The notes: generated from the letters alone by a model not told the origin. A stretch of DNA of 40,226 bases from Verrucomicrobiota bacterium JB024 (GCA_030673825.1 JAUTCS010000151.1:1-40226); one strand, 5' to 3'. Shown: positions 1 through 9,386, numbered from the stretch's first letter. Numbers and translations: made by a program.

Positions 1-2
1 CC

Positions 3-1616
3 CTCCCCGCCGCCGAACGCCAACACCGCTCCATCTGGGCGGCGTACATGCTGGGGCGTCTCGCCGCGACACCGGAAGAAGCGACTCAACGTTTCCGTAT
101 GGTTCGCAAACTCGCCGCCGAGGGTTTCAGCGATTCTCAGGACATGTGCGACGCAAGCTGGGGCTGGGAAGCCAGAGCGTATCTCGATCACGAGCAATAC
201 GCCGAGGCCGCCGACCTCTACCTGCGCCACTACCAGACGGGAGCCCCCTCCGCTCTCAACTCCCTGCGCATGGTCATGCAAAAGGTCTTCACGCAGTCCC
301 GCTACGACTATCTAGCCGACGACCTATTCGATGATTTTGCCCGTGATGCCACTGCCCGTCGCCTCTGGACCGCCTATTTGCTCTCGCTCGGGACAGACCG
401 CTACTACTGGGACGAAGAATACAACCAGCAAGTCCTTCATGCCTGCCAACGCTGGGTGAAGACGCTTAACGCAGAAGATATTACATCGATCGACGAATAT
501 GGGAGTTTTGCCTGGCTCGCCTATAAAAGCGGCGACACTCAGCTAGCCAAAGAGTGGCTGGCCCTCGCTCCACCCGATGCCGAGGTCGCCTCGTGGATAG
601 CTGCCAAAATCGCCCAGCGCGAAGGTAACCTCGCGCTGGCGGCACATTCACTGCAAAAGGCGCTGAAAGAACCGGAACTGAGCCCTTATCACAGACTCAT
701 CTATGCCGAACTGGGCCGCGTCGAGCTGGCGCTGGACGAGCCGCAGAAAGCCCTCACCGCATGGCTGCTGGGTGGACATTGGGAAGATGCTGCCTACATC
801 GCCGAACGCGTCCTCTCCACAGATGAACTTGTCGCCTATGTCAATGATCGCCTGGACGCCGTAGTCGATGAGTCCATGAGCACTAACCACGAATCGCTGC
901 CCGATACGCTCTCACGTTCCTGGACGAACTACTATGCCCGCGTCCTTCAGGAAAATCGCAAAAACCTCCGCAATCTCCTCGCTCGGCGACTCATGCGTGA
1001 GAGCCGCTTCGACGAGGCCTTGCCCTATTTCGACGAAGCCACCCGGCCCGAGGCGGACCGCTACCTTGCGCTCGTCCGTTCGGCCTACGACAGCAACCAC
1101 CCCGCCGAGAACAGGGCCGCTGCGTTCTGGATCGCTGCCGTGCTCACCCGTGAGCACGGCATGGAACTTTTCGGCACAGAACTATTCCCTGACAACGTAA
1201 TCTGGTGGGGCAGCTTTGTCTATCTTGGCGATCCGACCGCCATACGACAGGAACTCGCCCGCTATGAACGCGGCCCACTTGCCCCGACACGAAACGAATT
1301 GCAAAGGATCGAAGAGCACACGGTCCCCGACCAACGCTTCCACTATCGCTACCGGGCGGCCACACTGGGAGGCTGGGCCGCCGCCCTCCTGCCTAACGAC
1401 TCCGAAGATACGGCCGACGTGCTTTACACCGCTGGCTCCTGGTTAAAATACCGCGACCCTCATGCAGCCCAACCGTTTTATCAGGCTCTTGTCATCCGCT
1501 GCCCGCACACCCCGCTGGGCCAGGCTGCCGCCAAGGCAAAGTGGTTTCCATCCGACAAGTTCGCGTTCACCGATCACACTTATGCGCCTGACCTGCCTGC
1601 GGCTCAGGAGCCCTGA
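3..1616 (+). CDS. Helical-repeat (TPR-like) protein, 5' end outside window
   Basis: The frame is open from base 3 through the first ATG at 48, and the codons before that ATG read as ordinary protein, so the true start is probably left of the window. The visible product is about 537 residues. It is a chain of helical pairs rich in Ala, Leu, Tyr and Trp, with TPR-like spacing (for example around residues 150-215 and 310-345 counted from the ATG). No catalytic motif or membrane segment is seen in this part. TPR-like solenoids usually scaffold protein contacts; nothing here identifies a partner. It ends convergently with the FAD oxidoreductase, 175 bp away, and that gap shows no convincing terminator. 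The exact family is not recognised. Confidence 0.75.
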   Translation, partial: LPAAERQHRSIWAAYMLGRLAATPEEATQRFRMVRKLAAEGFSDSQDMCDASWGWEARAYLDHEQYAEAADLYLRHYQTGAPSALNSLRMVMQKVFTQSRYDYLADDLFDDFARDATARRLWTAYLLSLGTDRYYWDEEYNQQVLHACQRWVKTLNAEDITSIDEYGSFAWLAYKSGDTQLAKEWLALAPPDAEVASWIAAKIAQREGNLALAAHSLQKALKEPELSPYHRLIYAELGRVELALDEPQKALTAWLLGGHWEDAAYIAERVLSTDELVAYVNDRLDAVVDESMSTNHESLPDTLSRSWTNYYARVLQENRKNLRNLLARRLMRESRFDEALPYFDEATRPEADRYLALVRSAYDSNHPAENRAAAFWIAAVLTREHGMELFGTELFPDNVIWWGSFVYLGDPTAIRQELARYERGPLAPTRNELQRIEEHTVPDQRFHYRYRAATLGGWAAALLPNDSEDTADVLYTAGSWLKYRDPHAAQPFYQALVIRCPHTPLGQAAAKAKWFPSDKFAFTDHTYAPDLPAAQEP

Positions 1617-1791
1617 GTTCGGTATTATGAGATGACGCGATTTTGGCAAATAATTGGCAAACAGTTTCCTAAACTTGAGGTACTGTATTCTCTGAACTTC
1701 AGCCGATGAAGTGTGTGACGAAGCCAGAACAGTTGTCTCCACACGCCCTACAACTACAGGCGATATCATGGAACTCACTTGATAACCTCAA

Positions 1792-3168
1792 TCACAATAC
1801 TGATCCCCCTTCGTCCGCGTGAAGTGCGACAGGGATATCTTCCAGTAAAACACCGTCTGCGATCAACGTACGCTGGAGCCGTTCGATCTCCACACGGTTC
1901 AGGTCGCCGCCGTTTTCGAGGCTGAGCGCAGCTGCGGTCCCAACCCCCTGCCCCATCATCATGCAGTGCGTCTGGAGGCGCACCGAGGCATGCCCCTCGT
2001 GGGTAGAGGAGGCGCAACGTCCGGCCACGGCGAGGTTTTCAAAACGGTCGTTCAGGCACATGCCAAAGGGGACGTGATAGCTCTTGCCGGCAGGCACATG
2101 GTGCGAGTGGTCGTCCTCGGACCAGGTCGTGTAGCCGGTGCCCTTGGGATCGTGGATGTCGATCATCCATACGCCGTGGCCGATCGCGTCGGGCTGTTTC
2201 TGGGCGCCGAGTACCATCTCGCAGTCGAGCGTGGTACGGCCCTGGATGCGTCGACTCTCGCGCACGCCCAGGCAGGCAGCCGTCTGCTCGATCCGCGCGT
2301 GCTCATAGCCGGGGATGCACGCACGCCATCGCTCAAGGTAGCGCGGCAAAAAGGCCCGGGCGCACATCATCATGTGGGTGAGTTCCTCCTCGTCCACGGG
2401 GTTCCCCGCCGCCGGTGCTATGTTAAAGGGATAGTGGTTGCCCGCGTGTCCGGCGAGGTTGATCTCGAGCACCTTGTTGTTAAACGGCGGGAAGCGCCCC
2501 TGAGCCGCCTCCAGCTCCATGCGCCGGACCTCACGTGCGATCTGCGCCGGGTCGGCGCGGCAATTCGCCTCCACGTCCACCCCCTCCAAGGTAAACATCA
2601 GCGTGGCCCCCTGCACACAACCATCCTCCGGACGTCCATAGTGGTAAGGGACTCCGGCGTTGGCCGCGATGTCTCCGTCACCGCTGGCATCGACAAAGAC
2701 TTGCCCCGTCACGGCCCGTCTGCCGCGTTTGGTATCGACGAGCACGGCCTGAACGCGTCCTGCCTCGACCACGGTCTCCACCGGCATGACATTACAGACG
2801 ACACGCACCCCCGCCTCGCGCAGAGCAGATTCAAAAACGAGCCGCATCACCTCCGGGTCAAACCAATGGGTGTCCGGACGGTTGGGAAAATCTTCATAGC
2901 GGTGCACGCCCTCGCCGCCGCGCTCGATCATCTCCTGCACGAGTCCAAAGATCACCTGACGGGTGCAGTCGCTAGTGTGCCAGATGTTGACGAGGCCGTT
3001 CGTGGCCATCCCGCCAACGGTCGGCATCTTCTCCAGCAGGAGGACGTCCGCGCCGTGGCGCGCCGCCGAGATGGCAGTGGTGATGCCGGCGACGCCACCG
3101 CCGCAGACGACGACATCGGCCTGCGTCCAAACTGGAACGCGTGAGGCAGGGATATTCAGATGCTTCAT
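1792..3168 (-). CDS. FAD-dependent oxidoreductase (FAD_oxidored family), copy 1
   Basis: A 458-residue flavoprotein with an N-terminal Rossmann dinucleotide motif (VVVCGGGVAGI, about residues 19-29) followed by the acidic FAD-ribose position (LLLEK). A second conserved block near the C-terminus (LAVAGRCASSTHEGHASVR) is typical of the FAD_oxidored family (PF12831), which is common in Verrucomicrobiota and Lentisphaerota and mostly of unknown substrate. No signal peptide is seen, so it is probably cytoplasmic. It is clearly paralogous to the gene at 4676-6007: both carry GVRE(S/T)RR(I/L)QGR and AVAGRC/LVAGRC. The start ATG follows a pyrimidine tract (gtccct) with no Shine-Dalgarno. A GACTA direct repeat lies 244 bp upstream. 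The family call is firm; the reaction is unknown. Confidence 0.88.
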   Translation of the reverse strand: MKHLNIPASRVPVWTQADVVVCGGGVAGITTAISAARHGADVLLLEKMPTVGGMATNGLVNIWHTSDCTRQVIFGLVQEMIERGGEGVHRYEDFPNRPDTHWFDPEVMRLVFESALREAGVRVVCNVMPVETVVEAGRVQAVLVDTKRGRRAVTGQVFVDASGDGDIAANAGVPYHYGRPEDGCVQGATLMFTLEGVDVEANCRADPAQIAREVRRMELEAAQGRFPPFNNKVLEINLAGHAGNHYPFNIAPAAGNPVDEEELTHMMMCARAFLPRYLERWRACIPGYEHARIEQTAACLGVRESRRIQGRTTLDCEMVLGAQKQPDAIGHGVWMIDIHDPKGTGYTTWSEDDHSHHVPAGKSYHVPFGMCLNDRFENLAVAGRCASSTHEGHASVRLQTHCMMMGQGVGTAAALSLENGGDLNRVEIERLQRTLIADGVLLEDIPVALHADEGGSVL

Positions 3169-3586
3169 AGGGACACGGTTAAAGAATTCCGGGCCGGGGT
3201 TTCACTTTACTACCCGTGCTGGAACCGTCCTTGTGCCATCACTCTCCGCACTCCGAACTACCTCGCAGCCGAACCTCACCCGCAGCCGTCATGCTCGGGC
3301 GGATACATCACAAATAGTTCTGCCGTAAAGTCACCGGGTACATACGGAAGTGGGGTAAAGAACGCGACCAACGGCCGTTCACGCATCATAATCTTCCGCA
3401 CTGCCTCGCTCTAGTCTGCACCCATCGGGTTTTTAGTCGGATTTCAACATCCATTGAGGGCTTATCTGTATCCCCACACGGTAAAGGATCCGTCGCAATG
3501 CGCCCCGAAACGCGCTCTTGGTGAGACTGCCAGTGAGGCCCCCTCAATCGTCCATAATCAGCAGCCCAGGTGGCTAAAAGCAGGTC
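3169..3586. other. 418-bp intergenic region upstream of FAD oxidoreductase 1
   Basis: This stretch lies between the stop of the first PocR-AraC regulator and the start of FAD oxidoreductase 1, both on the minus strand. Short plus-strand frames inside it (for example 3160-3414) have no family resemblance and no start signal, and I treat them as noise. The one structured signal is the GACTA direct repeat at 3412-3438. I see no clear sigma-70 promoter or terminator. Confidence 0.6.
3412..3438 (-). promoter_or_regulatory. GACTA-N17-GACTA operator candidate (site C)
   Basis: On the minus strand GACTA occurs at 3438-3434 and again at 3416-3412, a direct repeat spaced exactly 22 bp and reading toward FAD oxidoreductase 1. 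The same arrangement occurs at 4614-4640 and 17757-17783. AraC-family proteins carry two HTH motifs and bind direct half-sites about two helical turns apart, so the neighbouring PocR-AraC regulators are the obvious candidates. Binding itself is inferred. Confidence 0.6.
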
Positions 3587-4603
3587 CTAAAGGCTGTTGA
3601 CATTGCTCAACAGCGGGGTGGAGAGACTCAGGCTGACGGGCGGCTCTCCGGCCCGGCAGTGCTCGCGGAAGGCGTTCGGCGTCATTCCGACGAAATGCCT
3701 GAAGACCTTGCCGAAGTGGCTCTGGTCCTGAAACCCGACGAAATAGCAGATCTCTCCCACACTGAAACGGTCCATGATCAGGAGCTGGATGGCGTGGTCG
3801 ATACGCACACGCTTGATGTACTCGGCCAGGCCGAAGCCGACGTTTTCCTTGAACGTCCGGCTAAGGTAGGTCGGGTGGCACTTGAGACTTTGTGCAATCC
3901 CCTCCACCGAGAGCTCATCCTCGTAGTGCCGGTGCACATGGCGCATGGCCGACTGCACGAGCGGGGAGAAGGAATGGTGGTTGTTGAGAAACTGCGTGTT
4001 CATCTCCGTGCGATAGCGCGACAGCGGCAGCCCGCTGGCCTTGACCGTACTGAGGGCGAAATCACAGACCAGACGCAGTCTTTCCCGGTAAACCGGCACA
4101 CTCTCGGGTGTGATCTCCGGCAGGTGGTTGAGCTCGTGAAGGTAGGCGTCGGGCGAGAACTGTCGCCGCTGGCAGTACTTCATGATCCGGCGGCGAGCCA
4201 GCTCGCGCGTGCCCCTGAGCAGAACCGAGCCGTAATAAAAGACCCCCATCAGCCGGTCGCAGAAAAACAGCGGCTCGACCATATCGGTAACCCCCAGGTG
4301 GCACTGACCGACGAAGCCCTGCCCACGCTTGCGTGCCAGCGTGTTGGTCAGGATCTTGTTCTTAATACAGTCGGCGTGACTCTGCCGCGAATGCCGGGCC
4401 TGGTTGCAAAACGCGCAGTTATGCATGCGAAAGCGCGAGGTCAGGCGCAGTTCCGGGATGTCGAATGTGATCCCGGTGAGGTCCTCGAAATTAAGCCGGA
4501 GCACCCCGGCATCCTCGACGAGCACACAGAGCCGCTCCAGCAGGGACTCTCCCGCAGCCAACTTGGGCTGGCGCTTATCGGTGGTATCTGAGGTCGAACT
4601 CAC
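3587..4603 (-). CDS. AraC-family regulator with PocR sensory domain, copy 1
   Basis: A 338-residue transcription factor. Residues about 25-185 form a PocR-type ligand domain, a PAS-like variant predicted to sense small organic molecules. Residues about 213-316 form an AraC DNA-binding domain, with SVEGIAQSLKCHPTYLSRTFK as the first helix-turn-helix and the typical VGFQDQSHFGKVFRHFVGMTP as the second. The PocR part carries cysteines at 63, 66, 79 and 101 (HNCAFC, CIKNK, GQCHLG). All four are kept in the paralogue at 18089-19171. The first codon is GTG. It is divergent from the FAD2-sulfatase-esterase operon, and the GACTA repeat (4614-4640) lies in the narrow gap, so it probably controls that operon and itself. 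The inducer is unknown. Confidence 0.9.
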   Translation of the reverse strand: MSSTSDTTDKRQPKLAAGESLLERLCVLVEDAGVLRLNFEDLTGITFDIPELRLTSRFRMHNCAFCNQARHSRQSHADCIKNKILTNTLARKRGQGFVGQCHLGVTDMVEPLFFCDRLMGVFYYGSVLLRGTRELARRRIMKYCQRRQFSPDAYLHELNHLPEITPESVPVYRERLRLVCDFALSTVKASGLPLSRYRTEMNTQFLNNHHSFSPLVQSAMRHVHRHYEDELSVEGIAQSLKCHPTYLSRTFKENVGFGLAEYIKRVRIDHAIQLLIMDRFSVGEICYFVGFQDQSHFGKVFRHFVGMTPNAFREHCRAGEPPVSLSLSTPLLSNVNSL

Positions 4604-4613
4604 AGCAAGCAGA

Positions 4614-4640
4614 GACTAATAAGGGGAAATTTACAGACTA
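4614..4640 (+). promoter_or_regulatory. GACTA-N17-GACTA operator candidate (site E)
   Basis: AGACTA occurs at 4613-4618 and again at 4635-4640, giving GACTA copies 22 bp apart in the 72-bp gap between the divergent PocR-AraC gene and FAD oxidoreductase 2. The second half-site continues as GACTATCTG, close to the GACTAGCTG at the sites near 17.8-17.9 kb. It reads toward the FAD oxidoreductase and ends 35 bp before the ATG at 4676, where it could place an activator next to RNA polymerase. It also sits 10-37 bp from the regulator's own start, which would allow autorepression. Confidence 0.65.
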
Positions 4641-4675
4641 TCTGAATCGGGGTGGCCGGTGTAAAGTCCAAAGGC

Positions 4676-6007
4676 ATGCCGCAGCACAAGCAGAGCCTGA
4701 AGACTGACGTTCTCGTCGCCGGCGGAGGCTGTGCCGGCTTGGCCGCCGCCCTCGCCGCCGCCCGTAAAGGCTGCGACGTGATTTTGGTCGAGCGAGCGCC
4801 TTTCGCGGGGGGGATTGTCACCGCCGTGGGTCTGCCCTACCTGGACGGACTCGTCGATCCGGACAGCGGCGCGATCGTCACGCGCGGCATCCCCGTGGAA
4901 ATACTCAGCCGCATGGGGGGCTGCGCCTGCGACGCGCAGCGAACGGCGGACATATCCCCCCGCTTACGCGAAGAAAACTCCCCCGCCGCCGTTCTAATCC
5001 CGAGCACCGAGCAGTTCAAGCGAGTGGCCGATGCCATGCTGACCGAATGTGGCCCGCGTCTGCGCATCCTCTACACCGGCACGGTCTGTGACGCAACCGT
5101 GCGCGAAGGCCGTATTGCCCGTGTATCCGTCGCCGCCAAGACTGGGCTGTATCCGATTGAGGCGCGGAGCTATATCGACGCCACGGGGGACGCCGACCTG
5201 GCCTGGCTCGCGGAGTGCGCGGTGGAAAAATCCACGCCACTGATGCCAATGACCCTGCACTTTCGCATCGGCAACGTACACCCCCACCCCGGTATGAAAG
5301 CGCAGATGCAGACTGTCTGTGAGCAGGCGACCCGGTCCGGGGAACTCAAGGCCTTTTACGGCCCGCACTTCGAGTGCCACTACGCCCCGGACGAGATCGA
5401 CGTGCATGCCATTCGCATCAACGGCGATGCCAGCGATGCTTTTGACCTCAGCCGGGCCGAGATCGAAGGTCGCCGCGACAGTTGGCTCATGTTCGAGCGC
5501 TGGAAAAAAGACGTCCCCGGTTTCGAGGATGCGTACTTCGTCACCTCCGGTCCCTTCATCGGCGTGCGCGAAACCCGCCGCCTGCAGGGCCGCTATCGGC
5601 TGCATGAGGACGACATCCTCGGGCACACGACCTTCGATGATGCTGTGGCAACGGGCACCTGGTACATGGACGTGCATCCGAACTCCGCCACCCCCGGCGA
5701 TTTTCAGGATTACAAGCCGTACTGGCCGGGGCCCTACCAGATCCCTTACCGGAGCCTGCTTCCAATTGAAGTCAACAATCTTTTGGTCGCCGGGCGCTGC
5801 CACTCCGCCACGCGCCAGGCTGCGGCCTCAAGCCGTGTCACCGCCACCGCCATGGCCATGGGGCAGGCTGCCGGGTACGCAGCAGCCTTGGCGCATAGTA
5901 GCCGCAAAGATGTCGGTGACCTAAACGGGGAATCCGTGGGCAACGCGCTTGCCGAGAACGGCGCGGGTATCTACGTTCAGGAGCGCCGCCCCGCCGCCAC
6001 CCGTTAA
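4676..6007 (+). CDS. FAD-dependent oxidoreductase (FAD_oxidored family), copy 2
   Basis: A 443-residue flavoprotein with the FAD-binding motif near the N-terminus (VLVAGGGCAGLAAALAAA) and an acidic ribose-binding position (VILVERAP). The C-terminal half has GVRETRRLQGRY and NLLVAGRCHSATRQAAASSR, matching the paralogue at 1792-3168. There is no signal peptide. The start could also be the in-frame GTG at 4652; I prefer the ATG at 4676 because it begins just before the Rossmann strand, as in the family. It is first in a plus-strand operon: the sulfatase starts 31 bp downstream and the esterase overlaps the sulfatase. This suggests the oxidoreductase acts on a product of the same substrate. The reaction is not known from sequence. 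Confidence 0.88.
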   Translation: MPQHKQSLKTDVLVAGGGCAGLAAALAAARKGCDVILVERAPFAGGIVTAVGLPYLDGLVDPDSGAIVTRGIPVEILSRMGGCACDAQRTADISPRLREENSPAAVLIPSTEQFKRVADAMLTECGPRLRILYTGTVCDATVREGRIARVSVAAKTGLYPIEARSYIDATGDADLAWLAECAVEKSTPLMPMTLHFRIGNVHPHPGMKAQMQTVCEQATRSGELKAFYGPHFECHYAPDEIDVHAIRINGDASDAFDLSRAEIEGRRDSWLMFERWKKDVPGFEDAYFVTSGPFIGVRETRRLQGRYRLHEDDILGHTTFDDAVATGTWYMDVHPNSATPGDFQDYKPYWPGPYQIPYRSLLPIEVNNLLVAGRCHSATRQAAASSRVTATAMAMGQAAGYAAALAHSSRKDVGDLNGESVGNALAENGAGIYVQERRPAATR

Positions 6008-6038
6008 AACACGCCCGACCAAGCCCGCCGTTTTCCCC

Positions 6039-7496
6039 ATGTGCCCCGACAGCCCGAATATCCTTTTCATCACCTGTGATCAACTGCGCAAGGACGCCCT
6101 CGGCTGCTACGGCAACCCGGCCATCCACACGCCCAACATCGACCGCCTGGCCGCCCAGTCGCTTCAGCTCGACGATATGCACGTGGCCTGCCCCGTCTGC
6201 GCCCCCAACCGCGCCAGTTGGGCCACCGGGCGCATGCCCTCGGCCCACGGGTTGAAAGCCAACGGCACGGCTCTGCCTCAGCACGAGTTGACCCTTATGG
6301 AGGTCCTGCGGCGCAACGGCTACCACACGGGCGCGGCGGGCAAACTCCACTTCCGCCCGCAGTGGAACTACCGCCCCGGCGACAAGGAGGGCGTCCTCAA
6401 AGCCGCCTCTGGCGAAGGTGCCGCCGACCCGCAACCGCCACTGTGGGAACTGCCGTTCTACGGACTGGAGAGCTGCATGCTCGTCGAGGATCATAACGCA
6501 GGCCCCTACGGCGAAATGCTCCGCGCCCACGGCTTCGACCCTTGGGAGGATCCGCACAGCTTCACCTACCCGCAGCACACCACCCAGCGCTCCAGCTACC
6601 CCGCCCACCTGAGCAAGACGACCTGGATCACAGATCGCTCGCTGGAGTTTCTGGAACGGCAGGACGCAGCCCGTCCGTTTTTCCTGTGGACCTCGTACGT
6701 CCACCCGCATCATCCCTTCGTCGTGCCCGCGCCCTTTGACACGCTCTATAATCCGGCCGAGATGCCGCTGCCACAGTGGCGTCCGGGCATGGACGCAGAC
6801 TTCCCCGAGCGCTACCGGCGCAAGTATCTCGCCGAAGGCGCCTCACACGAGGCCATCGGCATGCACAAGCTCAGCGACGAAGACTGGCAGCGCATCAAGG
6901 CCTATTATTACGGTATGATCAGCCACATCGACGAGCAGGTCGGCCGCCTCCTCGACTGGCTGGAGAAACATGATCAACTCGAACGTACCTTGATCGTCTT
7001 CTCTTCCGACCATGGGGAGCTTTTGGGAGACTACCACTTGCTCTTTAAGGCCACTCATCACGGCTGCGTAACCTCCGTGCCCAGCCTGTGGAAACTTCCC
7101 GGCGCGTCCACAAGCAACCGCCGGCTTGACGGCCTGTGCAGCTGCACCGACCTGATGCCGACCCTGCTCGACCTCGCGGGCACGGACATCCCGGAGGGCG
7201 TTCAGGGTCGCAGCCTGCGCCAGCTCTTCGAAGACGGCAGCGCACCGACACGCGAGGAGCTTCTGATCGAGGACCAGACCAACCTGCGCACGCTACTGAC
7301 CGGTCGCTGGCGCTTCACCTGGCACGGCCACGGCGAGCGCGGAGAGCTTTTCGACCGCCAGAACGACCCCCACGAACTGCACAACCTCTGGGACAGCCCC
7401 GAGCATGCAGTCACCCGCCGCGAGCTCACCGCCCGCCTCATGGACACGCTCATCGCCAATCTCGATTCCCTCCCCCTCAAGACCGCCTTATGCTGA
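6039..7496 (+). CDS. Sulfatase (formylglycine-dependent, alkaline phosphatase superfamily)
   Basis: A 485-residue sulfatase. It begins with NILFITCDQLRKDALGCYGN, the metal-binding N-terminal strand, and carries the formylglycine signature C-A-P-N-R at residues 54-58, with Cys54 the residue to be converted. FSSDHGELLGDY near residue 325 supplies further metal ligands, and a C-terminal sulfatase subdomain follows. The ATG at 6039 is chosen because the frame upstream overlaps the previous gene and shows no leader; the ATG follows a pyrimidine run (ttcccc). There is no obvious signal peptide, unusual for glycan sulfatases and suggestive of action on an imported sulfated sugar. The maturation enzyme is not in this window. 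The substrate cannot be assigned. Confidence 0.92.
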   Translation: MCPDSPNILFITCDQLRKDALGCYGNPAIHTPNIDRLAAQSLQLDDMHVACPVCAPNRASWATGRMPSAHGLKANGTALPQHELTLMEVLRRNGYHTGAAGKLHFRPQWNYRPGDKEGVLKAASGEGAADPQPPLWELPFYGLESCMLVEDHNAGPYGEMLRAHGFDPWEDPHSFTYPQHTTQRSSYPAHLSKTTWITDRSLEFLERQDAARPFFLWTSYVHPHHPFVVPAPFDTLYNPAEMPLPQWRPGMDADFPERYRRKYLAEGASHEAIGMHKLSDEDWQRIKAYYYGMISHIDEQVGRLLDWLEKHDQLERTLIVFSSDHGELLGDYHLLFKATHHGCVTSVPSLWKLPGASTSNRRLDGLCSCTDLMPTLLDLAGTDIPEGVQGRSLRQLFEDGSAPTREELLIEDQTNLRTLLTGRWRFTWHGHGERGELFDRQNDPHELHNLWDSPEHAVTRRELTARLMDTLIANLDSLPLKTALC

Positions 7497-8332
7497 CACG
7501 CTCCTTCTGTCTTCTATTGGCCGTGCTCATGACCGCTTTCGAGCCTCTTCATGCAGCCGCCTCATCGGACGAAGCCCGCATCCGTCATCAGAATTTCGCC
7601 AGTAAAGCCCTCGATAAAAACATGGCCTACACCGCCATCGTACCGGAGGGCTATGACGAGAGCCGCAGCGACTGGCCCGTCCTCTTTTTTCTCCATGGAC
7701 TGGGACGCAACGAAAACAGCCTGACTGATGATCCCACCTGCCGCGAGTTACTGTTGAAGCAACCCTATGTCATCATCCTTCCGCGCGGCGAAGGTGGCTG
7801 GTACATCAACTCTCCGGTTAATCCCGCGGGCCGCTACGCCGACTACATGGACGAGCTTTTCAAGCAAGTGGCAAAAGATTACCGACTCTCCACCGATCCA
7901 GCCCAACGCGGTATCGGCGGGTGGTCGGCAGGTGGCTACGGCAGCGTGCAAACCGTGCTTCGTCACCCGGGTGCTTTTACCGCGCTGGCCACAATCATTG
8001 GTGTTGTCGATTATCCGCGCGAGGACACGGCGGATAATCCGCTCAAATTCGATGTCATCACCAGCGTTTTCGGCAAGGATCCTGAGGTCTGGCAGGCATA
8101 CAACCCCCTGCTCCGCGCCAAGGAACTCCAGAATATCGACGTGCTCATCGTGATCGGCGACCGCGCCTTTGACCGGGGGATGAACGAACGATTCGTAGAC
8201 GAGCTGGAAGCCGCGGATATTACCGTGACGGTCGAACACGTCCCGCCGGGGCACACCTTCGCCGCCATCCAACAGGGGCTGCCCCATGTGCTGAACTTCA
8301 TGCGCGGGCACATCACAGCGGATCGCAATTAG
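7490..8332 (+). CDS. Secreted alpha/beta-hydrolase esterase (esterase D / feruloyl esterase-like)
   Basis: A 280-residue hydrolase with an N-terminal hydrophobic leader (about residues 1-23, ending LHAAA) that looks like a signal peptide. The fold is marked by VLFFLHGLGRN (oxyanion strand) and the nucleophile elbow G-W-S-A-G with Ser146. A late His in VPPGHTF completes the probable triad, with an Asp likely in VIGDRAFDRG. It starts inside the end of the sulfatase gene (7-bp overlap), so the two are translationally coupled. It probably removes acyl groups (acetyl or aromatic) from the glycan handled by this operon. The exact ester is unknown. Confidence 0.82.
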   Translation: MLTRSFCLLLAVLMTAFEPLHAAASSDEARIRHQNFASKALDKNMAYTAIVPEGYDESRSDWPVLFFLHGLGRNENSLTDDPTCRELLLKQPYVIILPRGEGGWYINSPVNPAGRYADYMDELFKQVAKDYRLSTDPAQRGIGGWSAGGYGSVQTVLRHPGAFTALATIIGVVDYPREDTADNPLKFDVITSVFGKDPEVWQAYNPLLRAKELQNIDVLIVIGDRAFDRGMNERFVDELEAADITVTVEHVPPGHTFAAIQQGLPHVLNFMRGHITADRN

Positions 8333-8336
8333 CAAC

Positions 8337-9386
8337 TCACATCAAGACGCCCGAACCCCGTTCTGGGCTGAGCGCAGCCCCATTCTTACCTAGGATTGGG
8401 CCCAGTCGGGCGGCCAGCCGCTCCGCGATCACCGCCTGCCCCAAGTCCGTGGGGTGCAGCAGGTCGGCCTTCAGTAATGACAACTCGGGCAGCAGTTCGG
8501 CTCCTTCGACCAGCACGACGCCTCCAGCTTCAAACTCACTTGCAAGTTCGCGCAAGCAAGCATTATAGGCCAACTCGCGGCGCCTCAGCTCGGGCTCGAC
8601 ACCTGGCAGGCAAGCACCCTCCGGCAGGACAGTGATCAGCACCACAGGTTTACCCCTGCCCGCCGTCACACATGTATCGATAAACGCACGACTGCGCCGG
8701 GCAAACTCGTCCTCATCAAAATGCCCACGCATGTTGATACCCAGCTCAAGGGTCAACAGGTCCCAGCAGCAGCTATCGCAGAAGAACCGCGCCAGCTCAG
8801 GCTCGGCGAAGCATCCGCCGCTCAGCCCTTTGTTTTGAACATCGACAGCCAGCCGCCTCCCAGCCTGAGCCGGATAGCCGGTCAACGAGGAATGGGTGAT
8901 GGACGATCCGTAGGCCAACCATTTCGAGGCAGGCTTTTCGGCGGCGACCGGGGGGCGAAGCTCGCCCCCCATGCTGTCGAAATAATGCAGGACGATGCGG
9001 GCTCGTCCGAAGATTACGCGCCAGACCGACGGGGCAAAAACGCGCCCGCCGACCTTCTCGGCTTCGCGCAGTTGCCCGAAGCGTTCTTCCTCAACCAACT
9101 CCAATGTCTGAACTGATCCCATCCTTAACAGACAGGCGCGGACAAAATAATCCCCCCGGTACAGATGGACCTCCGTGTCGGTGTCGAGCGACTGAAGGCA
9201 CAGGCGTACCCGATGTCCATCGGTAACAAAACGTAGCTCACCCCCCGTGGCTTCTTCGGCGGCGGCCCGTCCGTTATCGGTCAGGCGATGGCGAACGGAG
9301 GCCGGCAGACGTGCCAGCAGCCAACCGCCGATGGGCCGGGGTTCCGGAAAAAGATTATGAAACTCGCAATACCGGATAAGGTCCAT
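8337..9386 (-). CDS. SGNH/GDSL-type hydrolase with N-terminal beta domain
   Basis: A 349-residue esterase-like protein. Residues about 1-145 form a beta-rich accessory domain. From about 155 the SGNH hydrolase follows: block I G-S-S-I-T (catalytic Ser162), block II around GLSGGCF, block III G-I-N in LELGINMRG, and block V D-L-L-H (catalytic Asp and His) in ADLLHPTDLG. This matches the SGNH_hydro families of carbohydrate esterases. No signal peptide is visible. Its ATG overlaps the stop of the upstream glycoside hydrolase by one base (TGATG), so it is co-translated and probably de-acylates the same glycan. It ends 4 bp from the convergent esterase. Confidence 0.82.
   Translation of the reverse strand: MDLIRYCEFHNLFPEPRPIGGWLLARLPASVRHRLTDNGRAAAEEATGGELRFVTDGHRVRLCLQSLDTDTEVHLYRGDYFVRACLLRMGSVQTLELVEEERFGQLREAEKVGGRVFAPSVWRVIFGRARIVLHYFDSMGGELRPPVAAEKPASKWLAYGSSITHSSLTGYPAQAGRRLAVDVQNKGLSGGCFAEPELARFFCDSCCWDLLTLELGINMRGHFDEDEFARRSRAFIDTCVTAGRGKPVVLITVLPEGACLPGVEPELRRRELAYNACLRELASEFEAGGVVLVEGAELLPELSLLKADLLHPTDLGQAVIAERLAARLGPILGKNGAALSPERGSGVLM

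Noticed and set aside
1966-3144. Long plus-strand frame (392 codons) opposite FAD oxidoreductase 1
   Set aside because: Antisense shadow of a GC-rich gene; rich in His, Arg and Val with no family resemblance.
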